Shown: positions 9,201-13,899 of the stretch, in pieces
Layout: each line of letters starts with the position of its first letter
How positions within the stretch are numbered: the stretch's first letter is position 1
NCBI GenBank assembly: GCA_021796315.1
Contig: JAJYOH010000091.1
Span: forward strand, 1 to 13,899
Reading direction: 5' to 3'
Length of the DNA: 13,899 bases
Source: Chloroflexota bacterium
Lineage (GTDB): Bacteria; Chloroflexota; Anaerolineae; Anaerolineales; Villigracilaceae
Translations under genes and position numbers: made by a program
The notes under the pieces: generated by a model
The model's database searches: none
What the model was told of the DNA's origin: nothing
The model's input: only the letters and a program-made list of their open reading frames with translations

Positions 9201-9946
9201 TCAGGTGCCAGGGAAACGATCTCAAATGCTCCGGCGTCCGCAAGTTTTTCGATGGCTTTGACGGTAGGTTCAATGGTTTCAGCCGCAACGCCGATGTGAG
9301 CGCGGATGATCGGACGGTTTTCGCGCTCACGCACTTGGCGGATTCGTTCAATTAGAGAATCTGACCACTCCAACTTAGAATCTTCATGTGCAAGTGGCAG
9401 CTTCTGGGCGAAACGCTCCAACTCCTCCATGCTGACAAAATCGTCGGCAATCAGCTCAAAGAATCCTTGGAATTCTGGCCGTTTTCTGTATTCTGTTGCG
9501 ACTGCCTCCAGATCATAATGGCGTTCTGAATCTCGGACAAAACGGTCTTCCTCCAGCGGTGCTCCCGTCATAGCCCGCACTAGGTTGGCCGCAGGTCGCA
9601 GGCCACCAAAGCTGTAGCGGATTCCACTCTCACGCGGCCCCAGCCCATATTTCGTGGCAGTTTCTACAAACTCGGTTATTAATCCGTCCAAATGCAGGTC
9701 GCCTAACCGCATTGAGACTCCAACAACTTCTGGCCGGGCTTCACGGATTTTGTTGATTACCTCTTGGATGGGTACTGCGGGCCCAAGTTTTACCGTGATG
9801 TAACCAAGGCCTTGGTCTTCCATCCAATCGGCAAAGTTCTCCACACCCAGGTTATGCACGCATTTACCGATTGCCCCTACCATTACACGGCGTTTGGGAT
9901 CTGGCCTTTTGGGTTTTTCTTCACTAAAATCGAGATGGTGCTTCAT
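6248..9946 (-). CDS. Three-module cobalamin mutase-like fusion: B12-binding domain, probable TIM-barrel mutase domain, MutL/GlmL ATPase
   Basis: A 1232-aa protein with its start ATG at 9946 behind GGAGGAAAG. Residues 19-125 look like a B12-binding Rossmann domain: VMVGAIGKCVHNLG (21-34), GVSMRLG (76-82) and FGGL (113-116) match the order DxHxxG, SxL, GG. The Asp of DxHxxG is Cys (C29), while the cobalt-ligand His (H31) and G34 are kept. Residues about 200-695 form an alpha/beta region of probable TIM-barrel type (RPIIRAHIGV, PIFFYNELDGRGPIS, HVVTHSEAHHEA). It resembles the catalytic subunits of glutamate mutase or amino mutases, but I cannot assign it to one. Residues 703-1225 are a MutL/GlmL-type ASKHA ATPase: phosphate loops VVDFGSTFSK (705-714) and LALDIGGATTDF (968-979), PCSSAKGGLKVA (772-783), LLAGGTNQGGD (833-843) and LLLIGGT (1143-1149). 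In described systems the L protein is separate and tied to mutase reactivation. Substrate and reaction are unknown. It lies between an opine dehydrogenase gene and the importer. Confidence 0.85.
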   Translation of the reverse strand: MKHHLDFSEEKPKRPDPKRRVMVGAIGKCVHNLGVENFADWMEDQGLGYITVKLGPAVPIQEVINKIREARPEVVGVSMRLGDLHLDGLITEFVETATKYGLGPRESGIRYSFGGLRPAANLVRAMTGAPLEEDRFVRDSERHYDLEAVATEYRKRPEFQGFFELIADDFVSMEELERFAQKLPLAHEDSKLEWSDSLIERIRQVRERENRPIIRAHIGVAAETIEPTVKAIEKLADAGAFEIVSLAPDQTSQELLAKFIRGEEDPGKYLAGQGGAPIRTVDDLKRLKAATQRGNFPMARIYTGTDELVTLAHLWEEHLNSCFPAVPIFFYNELDGRGPISIRDAFDEHFRTIEYWAGVGKPLEINDPHQWGLRYTSDDMQVTDHVLCAIIALKKGIKHYVMQMMFELPPEISAMDDLAKMKAAYDLAEPLTRHFDFNIIKETRSGLPSFPPNLNQAKGHLAFGIYTQLYMEPDILHVVTHSEAHHEASADDIIESCEITKQVCWDFIKGKVPQIWSEPAIKSRIRELKQGAMYNVLHAALLGGYAGPVTPENFWDWTNEPSENAEKNYETLLLSIVNEANYPTDVCEVIGGDTLDLGLQIGLFQGPHITVVDRRYEMAGACRTKVVDGMCRTTEWNGIKVKSEFDRVDLVRKRYPWYFDKDISRADDATFINKDAEVEATDEAAVAQYRKEIGITGLADEKVLVVDFGSTFSKIGIFNTKEETFSLKYVPTTVEDLRIGLANGLGVLPECNKRGNWKPLSDKMAEFAIRLPCSSAKGGLKVATVSLVKEESGFAAELAALTAGAKLVGTYEGKLSPEQARAIYEKDQPEIILLAGGTNQGGDTETPLHNAHMLAEASRFATYTQYGVPVVYAGNQDIREQVENIFQHRDVDIRMTENVMPEINEFHIEVVNEAIRELFQTVIVRGKGFDVVEEYMDAPFVPTPRAAFHGINLLAHGFDNEPGIGNILALDIGGATTDFYSNVLENPLYQFPGDDTRRKVKRTILKTPNVPLIYRRVEGKYGLAYNAENLKELDHFKNGSLAVNMTRYLAFRLPEDFHPGKGQFTQFLSHRNGLVQIDLDSYLSWISQNPHLTPENELENAANSFLAKEIMAITTSKHTGYVKETETYFLQHGVNFFNQGVTLLLIGGTIYHACLDRKPGYQQDLALIANGALYNAEEEYLLRPSGPVLLDASYMVSILGGLYGRVNPEQALRVMKREIVPLDVGILQEHSS

Positions 9947-10064
9947 GAATCTTTCCTCCAGTTAGTTTTCTTTCGCAACTCGGGAATGGCTGATAAGTAT
10001 GCTTTGCTGAATATACATACTGTTCTGGGCAGGCACAGGCATCCATCAACAGGGGCCATGGTTT
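9947..10064 (-). other. 118-nt spacer inside the operon with a short inverted repeat
   Basis: No gene is visible between the dehydrogenase stop and the cobalamin-enzyme start. AGTATG (9996-10001) and CATACT (10016-10021) form a 6-bp inverted repeat with a 14-nt loop. There is no T-run on the minus strand, so I do not call a terminator, and no paired -35/-10 elements stand out. The Shine-Dalgarno sequence of the next gene (GGAGGAAAG) is at its end. Confidence 0.3.
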
Positions 10065-11285
10065 TCAGTCGCGTAACCTGGTGCTATCTTGCCTAGGCTT
10101 CAGGTATCGCATTTCCGTTACGAACCGATCTAGGTTGTCGAAACCGTAGCGTTGTGGGGAGCGTGTGCTGCACATATCGGTTCCTTGCAACTTATTGGCG
10201 GCTAGGTATTCCTTCTCCAGGCGGTTTTGCGCCCAAGACAGGACTTGATCCATGACCGGAGTTTCAATTCCGGCCAGTTCCGCGATGCCGCGCGTGACCA
10301 GCAGACCAAAAGGCACATCTTCAGACAGGTAACGCGCCTGGAAATCAGGGATAAAGCCGCCGTCAACCTTTTGCATAGGTGCCAGCAGACCTGTGTAGCT
10401 GCGATTGGAGACAAAACCGGATTGCAAGGTGTTGTTGTCTGCAATGCTTGCATGATAAGAACGCTGCAGCCAATCTTCAAGAGGCCGTATGGCCGATAGA
10501 TCCAATCCGGGATAAGCATCTTCAAGGGCGGCGCGCAACGCCTGAACTTCATCACTCATTTGTTGCAGGATCTCTGCAGTGGCAATGTCTACGCCCTGAT
10601 AGAAAAGACAGGGCTCTTCATAAGGTTGGCCATTCCAGTCATGAAACAATCCGTACATGATGCCAGGGTGAATAAGTTGCCCGGTATCTGCCAACGTCAG
10701 GCTAAGAAAGCTGCTTATTGGATTCAGAGTTATCCCCAGCACTTCCTGCAGTTTGGCAGAGATGATCGGAGCCACTTCTGGGGGCCAAGCGGTCAGATCT
10801 ACCTGTTCTTTGACGCCAAAAATGGCTACGTGTTGTCCATATTGTTGGACACGGCAGGCCCAGGGGAGTGTTTGGAAACCGAAGATGGCAATATCTAAAG
10901 TAGTCTCTTTCAAAATGTCACGCATACACAGGTCAAAACCGCCACGGGCAGGTAGTGCTCCAACCCAAGTGCCGGGAGAGAGGTGCGGAGTAATCTGTTT
11001 AAGAATTGTTTCGTGTGCAAAAGCTGGCAAAGCCAGCAACACAAGTTGTGATCCCGCCACTGCAGCATGAGGTTCGCGGTAGATAGTGCTTGGCCGCCCA
11101 ATAATTTTTCCCTCTGGTGTACTGACGATGATCCCGCCATTTTGCTGGATGCCATCTTGCCAACGCTTAGCTTCATCGCCGTAGGGCGCATAAACACGAA
11201 TCGAAAATCCTTCTTTACTGCCCAGTAATCCAGCAAGCACGTGTGCAGCGTTTCCGCCACCGCAAATGGTAATTTGCATGGTCAC
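10065..11285 (-). CDS. NAD(P)-dependent opine (octopine/nopaline-type) dehydrogenase family protein
   Basis: A 406-aa cytoplasmic oxidoreductase. The N-terminal Rossmann motif ITICGGGNAAHV (5-16) and the segment GSQLVLLALPAFAH (78-91) fit the NAD-binding half of the octopine dehydrogenase family. The C-terminal catalytic domain begins around residue 190 and includes LIHPGIMYG (204-212). H206 corresponds to the catalytic His of the family. The stretch DFQARYLSEDVPFGLLVTRG (314-333) followed by IAELAGIETP is characteristic. The family reversibly joins a 2-oxo acid to an amino acid amine, making or cleaving N-(carboxyalkyl)amino acids. The start is either GTG at 11285, overlapping the regulator stop as GTGA, or ATG at 11279; neither has a strong ribosome binding site, which suggests translational coupling. 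Next to an importer and an amino-acid-mutase-like enzyme, an oxidative opine-cleaving role is plausible (inference). Confidence 0.88.
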   Translation of the reverse strand: MTMQITICGGGNAAHVLAGLLGSKEGFSIRVYAPYGDEAKRWQDGIQQNGGIIVSTPEGKIIGRPSTIYREPHAAVAGSQLVLLALPAFAHETILKQITPHLSPGTWVGALPARGGFDLCMRDILKETTLDIAIFGFQTLPWACRVQQYGQHVAIFGVKEQVDLTAWPPEVAPIISAKLQEVLGITLNPISSFLSLTLADTGQLIHPGIMYGLFHDWNGQPYEEPCLFYQGVDIATAEILQQMSDEVQALRAALEDAYPGLDLSAIRPLEDWLQRSYHASIADNNTLQSGFVSNRSYTGLLAPMQKVDGGFIPDFQARYLSEDVPFGLLVTRGIAELAGIETPVMDQVLSWAQNRLEKEYLAANKLQGTDMCSTRSPQRYGFDNLDRFVTEMRYLKPRQDSTRLRD

Positions 11286-12145
11286 TTCATGATTAACAGG
11301 TCATTACCACGATATAGAGCATCCACGCGTTGGAGTGCTTCATAAACCTGCTCTGGCACGCGATCTGCCAGCATTGCCAAAATTACATTGAGCAGGGACA
11401 TCAAAGCCGTTATTGAAAGACTATGGGCAATCCCCTCTGTTGCAATTTCGAAGGCTATATCTGCCATTTGAGTCAACGGAGACACAATACTGTCGGTGAG
11501 CACAATGACTTGTGCACCCATTGCTTTGGCCTGGGAAACGGCATTAACAGTCATGCGAACATACCGCCAAAGGTCTATTGCAATCATGAGATCGTCAGGT
11601 CTTATCCGTGCCAATTCCACCGCGGACTGCAAACCTTCCCCTGGAATACCCAGCACGTCGAACCCCATCACTTTCAATGAATGTGACAGGAAGATCGCGG
11701 GAGCAGATGAGAGACCAGCGCCTATCACCAGGATACGTCGAGCTTTTTGAATGGCATCCAAGGCAGCGTTCAGGTTTTCTTCCGGTAAACTGCTGGCCGT
11801 TTGCTCAATATTTTTTATATCGGTGTAAAAAACTTCTTGGGGAGTTGATGTAGGCGGTTTTTCTGCGTGCATGCGTTTTTGCATCCGCGTGACTGCTGTT
11901 ATGTAACTAGGCAGTTCGGATCGCAGAGATTCTTGCAATTCAGAATAACCTTCATATCCCAAAGCCTGTGCAAAGCGAACAACTGTAGCAGCACTGGTGC
12001 CATTCTTCTCGCCCACTTGGCTGGCAGATACAAAGGACATGAAATAGCGATTGTCCAACACAAAACGGGCCATTTGCTTGTGTTTTGGACTTAGCATTTC
12101 GAGTGCACTGGCGATTCTCTCTTCCAAGCTACCTGAATATTCCAT
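11282..12145 (-). CDS. RpiR/MurR-family transcriptional regulator (HTH + SIS domains)
   Basis: A 287-aa DNA-binding regulator. Residues 1-77 are the RpiR-type helix-turn-helix domain: LSPKHKQMARFVLDN (18-32) leads into VSASQVGEKNGTSAATVVRFAQALGY (39-64). A linker to about 120 is followed by an SIS domain, ILVIGAGLSSAPA (138-150), FLSHSLKVMGFDV (152-164), LMIAIDLWRY (186-195) and VIVLTDSIVSPL (213-224). The ATG at 12145 is preceded by AAAGGAAAG. It is the first gene of the operon and overlaps the dehydrogenase gene by 4 nt, so it most likely controls this operon, including itself. SIS domains of the family bind phosphosugars or other pathway intermediates; here the effector is unknown. The LWRY sequence replaces the SxSG often seen at this point of sugar-phosphate-binding members, which hints at a different ligand. 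Confidence 0.93.
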   Translation of the reverse strand: MEYSGSLEERIASALEMLSPKHKQMARFVLDNRYFMSFVSASQVGEKNGTSAATVVRFAQALGYEGYSELQESLRSELPSYITAVTRMQKRMHAEKPPTSTPQEVFYTDIKNIEQTASSLPEENLNAALDAIQKARRILVIGAGLSSAPAIFLSHSLKVMGFDVLGIPGEGLQSAVELARIRPDDLMIAIDLWRYVRMTVNAVSQAKAMGAQVIVLTDSIVSPLTQMADIAFEIATEGIAHSLSITALMSLLNVILAMLADRVPEQVYEALQRVDALYRGNDLLIMK

Positions 12146-12186
12146 TTTGGCTTTCCTTTGACGAGCAAGCTGAGAGTATTTCGCGC

Positions 12187-12215
12187 ATTATAAAGCAAAA
12201 TGCAAGAAAATGCAA
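12187..12215 (-). promoter_or_regulatory. Sigma-70-type promoter of the operon
   Basis: Reading leftwards, TTGCAT (12210-12215) and a perfect TATAAT (12187-12192) are separated by exactly 17 nt. The -10 lies about 41 nt before the regulator ATG. This is the best promoter match seen in the window and explains transcription of the whole minus-strand gene series. Confidence 0.75.
12197..12215 (-). repeat. Tandem TTGCATTTT repeat overlapping the -35 and spacer
   Basis: TTGCATTTT occurs twice (12207-12215 and 12197-12205) with a 10-nt period, one helical turn. The first copy contains the -35 hexamer and the second fills the promoter spacer. Such phased repeats can be regulator sites, but the low complexity makes chance possible. 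Confidence 0.4.
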
Positions 12216-12239
12216 TAGTTGTTTCTTAATTATAGAATA

Positions 12240-12255
12240 TGTAATATTTGTTACA
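12240..12255. promoter_or_regulatory. Palindromic operator candidate TGTAA-N6-TTACA upstream of the promoter
   Basis: TGTAATATTTGTTACA has perfect 5-bp outer arms and lies about 25 bp upstream of the -35. The TGTA...TACA form is similar to sites known for HexR, an RpiR-family regulator (TGTAAT...ATTACA-like). Binding by the adjacent RpiR protein is inferred. The position upstream of -35 would also suit activation. Confidence 0.4.
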
Positions 12256-12578
12256 CAGTTAGCGAATCGCATCCTGTGAACCCGGAATTGATTAGGAGCC
12301 ATACTATTCACGGCCGCACACACAAATTTTCTGGCTTCAGGCCCTAAGTGCTCCCGCGCTGTGCCATCCATGCCCAAACCTCTGCGCGGATGACTTGGCC
12401 GACTATGGAAAGCCTGATGTAAGCAGTGCGCAGTACTGTGTGATGCCGATCCTATGTGGAAATAGATAGGTGTTTCTGGTATGTGGTCATTGCTGGAGAG
12501 GCACAGGGCTTGAGCGAATCATCTGAATAACCGCCAGAGACAAGATCTACCTCCGCTCGTTTCATTAGCTCGTAAAAC
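12256..12578. other. Stretch without recognisable gene
   Basis: About 320 bp between the operon's regulatory region and the left hairpin of the insertion sequence. A minus-strand frame is open from about 12518 down into the promoter, but its translation (for example GMDGTAREHLGPEARKF) matches nothing I recognise, and it would read through the regulator's promoter. Short hairpins such as CCTAT/ATAGG near 12451-12470 are not distinctive. No tRNA, riboswitch or terminator was recognised. Confidence 0.5.
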
Positions 12579-12595
12579 CACTGCCTGTGGCAGTG
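12579..12595. repeat. Left-end hairpin of the IS200-type element
   Basis: CACTGCC (12579-12585), loop TGT, GGCAGTG (12589-12595): a perfect 7-bp stem. It is preceded by AAAAC. It matches the right-end hairpin in position of loop and stem, with a T:A pair where the right end has C:G. Confidence 0.75.
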
Positions 12596-12691
12596 AGTAG
12601 AGTGAGAAAGTTATACCGTGAAGAGTAATTGAGAAGTTGGGTATGATGAGTCTTCCTGGAAGGCGTGCAACCAACCAAAAGGAGAAACATC

Positions 12692-13135
12692 ATGACCCAA
12701 CGATTCAAAAGGCTATCACATTCCATCTACGAGTACAAATATCATGTCATATTCTGTCCGAAGTACCGATACCGGATCTTCAAAGATGCGAAAGGAGAGT
12801 ATGCTAAACAACAAGTGTATCAACTGTGCAAGCAAAAAGAACAGGTAGAAGTAATGGAGTTGAATGTGCAACCAGACCATGTGCATCTGGTGGTGTTGAT
12901 TCCGCCGAAATATGCGGTGTCAGAATTCATGGGATACCTGAAGGGCAAAATGGCATTGCGATTGTTCCAACAGTACGAAAGTCATGGGCGACGATATTGG
13001 GGGCGTCACCTGTGGGCAAGGGGATATTGTGTGAGTACCATTGGGCTAGATGAAGACAAGATCAGGGAATACGTCCAGTGGCAGGAGAAGCAAGAAAAGC
13101 AAAATGAGGCAGTGCAAGGAAAGTTATTTGATTAA
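12692..13135 (+). CDS. tnpA: IS200/IS605-family transposase TnpA (Y1 HUH)
   Basis: A 147-aa single-strand DNA transposase, the usual size for the family. The start ATG at 12692 has AAAGGAG 7-8 nt upstream; the in-frame GTG at 12665 lacks a site and adds residues unlike the family. Typical features: HSIYEYKYHVIFCPKYRY (10-27), the metal-binding HUH motif as DHVHLVV with H63 and H65, KGKMALRLF (84-92), YWGRHLWARGYCVSTIG (102-118), and the nucleophile Y127 in IREYVQW. All catalytic residues are present and the frame is intact, so it may be active. The sequence between 12636 and 12675 can fold (GTTGG/CCAAC enclosing CTTCC/GGAAG) just upstream of the ribosome binding site. This resembles the translation-limiting leader structures known from IS200 (inference). 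Confidence 0.95.
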   Translation: MTQRFKRLSHSIYEYKYHVIFCPKYRYRIFKDAKGEYAKQQVYQLCKQKEQVEVMELNVQPDHVHLVVLIPPKYAVSEFMGYLKGKMALRLFQQYESHGRRYWGRHLWARGYCVSTIGLDEDKIREYVQWQEKQEKQNEAVQGKLFD

Positions 13136-13138
13136 GAA

Positions 13139-13170
13139 TCTTTCCTGAAAGAGTGCGCCTTCCAGGCGCA
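13139..13170 (+). terminator. Tandem hairpins just after tnpA
   Basis: Right after the tnpA stop, TCTTT/AAAGA (13139-13143 and 13148-13152) forms one small hairpin. TGCGCCT/AGGCGCA (13154-13160 and 13164-13170, loop TCC) forms a second, perfect 7-bp stem. AGAG/CTCT (13150-13153, 13174-13177) could extend it. There is no T-run afterwards, so termination is uncertain; they may be part of the right-end structure. Confidence 0.35.
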
Positions 13171-13181
13171 TAGCTCTAAAG

Positions 13182-13200
13182 CCACCGCCTTTGGCGGTGG
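13182..13200. repeat. Right-end hairpin of the IS200-type element
   Basis: CCACCGCC (13182-13189), loop TTT, GGCGGTGG (13193-13200): a perfect 8-bp stem preceded by AAAG. The layout is the same as the left-end hairpin. Confidence 0.75.
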
Positions 13201-13255
13201 TGGTTTACTTTGTTAGAGATGCAAATGAGGAAATAATCAAACAGAAATAAAATTC

Positions 13256-13272
13256 CCTCTCCAAAGGGGAGG
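13256..13272 (-). terminator. Possible terminator of the DinB-family gene
   Basis: CCTCCCC-TTT-GGAGAGG on the minus strand (7 pairs, one G-T) is followed by GGAATTTTATTT, a T-rich tail. It lies about 140 nt after the stop of the DinB-family gene. The distance and the gap before the T-run make it a moderate candidate. The rest of 13201-13409 holds no gene I can support. Confidence 0.4.
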
Positions 13273-13409
13273 AGTTGGCCTGCACGGTCACCGCCCTCGC
13301 GCGGACATGGCTCATCATTAATCAGCCCCTCGCGGCTACTCACAGACTCTGCCTCTTTTATGAAAAGGGTTGAGGATGAAAGCGCTTTTTCTTCCTGCTT
13401 CTTCACACT

Positions 13410-13899
13410 TTATTTGGCGATCTGCGCCATGTGAAAATTAAAGTGGATGATCGGATAATGGAATAGTTTTTCGAGCGTCATGAATTCGTCAAAATTGGAA
13501 TCCCACTTGACAGGATAATACATACCTCTCTGCCATTCATCATCCCCGATCGAGTTGACCTGTTTCAACAGCGAGACATAGACACGGTCATATATTTTTC
13601 CAATCCTCTTGTAGGTGAATACTTTGCCCTGCCCGCGTGCGCCGAGTGCATTGATCCAATTGAAAGGACCCGTGAGCGCGTTCAACAACCAGGCAAATGG
13701 CTTGGACGAACCTTTCGGCAAGCGCCCCCACAGGCGCGCCATTGGTATCAGCACATTGAGAATGAGGAAGCCGAAGGTTATGTGAGCCATGATCTCGCCG
13801 TTCGTCCAGCCCGGGTTGAGACTTTGCCTGTGCATATCTTCTTCGGTCAGCGAATCGAGCAGGGTATGGAATGTCCCTCGGGTTGCATCGAGTTCGGTT
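13410..13899 (-). CDS. DinB-family protein, partial (N-terminus outside the window)
   Basis: The frame is open from the window edge to the TAA at 13410 (162 visible codons). Family-like residues continue upstream of the internal Met at 13835 (FHTLLDSLTEED then NPGWTNGEIMAHITFGF), so the real start lies beyond the window. The W-T-x-GE-x-MAHI segment, with a His in a helix, and the C-terminal FHYPIIHFNFHMAQI (H152 and H156 of the visible part, spacing H-x3-H) fit the DinB/YfiT four-helix-bundle fold with a His metal triad. Members include thiol transferases and many proteins of unknown role. It is unrelated to the operon and separated from it by the insertion sequence; function is not assigned. 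Confidence 0.75.
   Translation of the reverse strand, partial: TELDATRGTFHTLLDSLTEEDMHRQSLNPGWTNGEIMAHITFGFLILNVLIPMARLWGRLPKGSSKPFAWLLNALTGPFNWINALGARGQGKVFTYKRIGKIYDRVYVSLLKQVNSIGDDEWQRGMYYPVKWDSNFDEFMTLEKLFHYPIIHFNFHMAQIAK

Larger units (their letters stand above)
12579..13200 (+). mobile_element. IS200-type insertion sequence (tnpA only)
   Basis: This is the minimal extent from the left to the right subterminal hairpin; the true cleavage sites lie somewhat outside and are not resolved. The element has one gene, the HUH transposase, and no tnpB. Its two end hairpins are near-identical in layout, which is the form expected for the IS200/IS605 family, whose elements move as single strands and lack terminal inverted repeats and target duplications. 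It sits in intergenic DNA between the operon promoter region and the DinB-family gene. TTAC at 13205-13208, just after the right hairpin, is one possible right cleavage motif but is unproven. Confidence 0.8.

Noticed and set aside
12129..12518. Minus-strand open frame upstream of the regulator
   Set aside because: Only a TTG start, no ribosome binding site, no recognisable protein, and it crosses the promoter and the regulator start in another frame.
12256..12578. Cobalamin riboswitch expected for a B12-dependent operon
   Set aside because: No B12-box-like sequence (AGGAGACCTGCC type) was found here or in the spacers before the enzyme or importer genes.
12665..12691. Upstream GTG start for tnpA
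   Set aside because: It covers the Shine-Dalgarno sequence of the ATG at 12692, which matches the normal family N-terminus.
13176..13406. Possible 76-aa minus-strand gene between the insertion sequence and the DinB-family gene
   Set aside because: It reads through the right-end hairpin and the terminator-like hairpin, has a low-complexity translation and no family resemblance.
1..13899. CRISPR array, tRNA or rRNA genes
   Set aside because: No regularly spaced repeats, tRNA cloverleaf or rRNA-like sequence was recognised on either strand.

Overview
The window (13.9 kb) is mostly one long minus-strand catabolic-type operon. An IS200-family insertion sequence and the edge of an unrelated gene lie at the right end. 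No rRNA gene or other taxonomic marker was found. The Pro/Thr-rich linker after the lipobox of the binding protein, the moderate GC content and the style of the proteins suggest a Chloroflexota (Anaerolineae-like) bacterium. That assignment is an inference and is weakly supported.

Layout, read in the direction of transcription (right to left, minus strand): a TTGCAT-17-TATAAT promoter (12187-12215) with palindrome and direct-repeat operator candidates; an RpiR-type regulator (11282-12145); an opine (octopine/nopaline-type) dehydrogenase that overlaps it by 4 nt (10065-11285); a 1232-residue cobalamin protein (6248-9946); a leader-like spacer rich in inverted repeats; a complete peptide/opine-type ABC importer in the order binding lipoprotein, two permeases, two ATPases (155-6048); and the first 45 codons of a protein that looks like a C45-type acyltransferase/amidohydrolase, running off the left edge (1-137). 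Spacings are short, two junctions overlap, and nearly every gene has a Shine-Dalgarno sequence. No convincing terminator interrupts the series.

The most unusual gene is the 1232-residue protein. It joins an N-terminal B12-binding Rossmann domain (with Cys in place of the usual Asp of DxHxxG), a long middle region that is probably a TIM-barrel mutase domain, and a complete C-terminal MutL/GlmL-type ASKHA ATPase. In known glutamate mutase systems these parts are separate proteins (S, E and the L protein). Here catalytic, cofactor-binding and presumed reactivation/chaperone parts are in one chain.

Working model (inference): the importer brings in an opine, N-acyl amino acid or short peptide. 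The C45-like enzyme and the opine dehydrogenase release or form amino acids. The cobalamin enzyme rearranges the carbon skeleton or amino group of the product. The RpiR regulator senses a pathway metabolite through its SIS domain. The substrate cannot be read from sequence.

The right end (12256-13899) is different: about 320 bp with no recognisable gene, a single-ORF IS200-type element with matched subterminal hairpins (12579-13200), a terminator-like hairpin, and a minus-strand DinB-family protein cut by the window edge.
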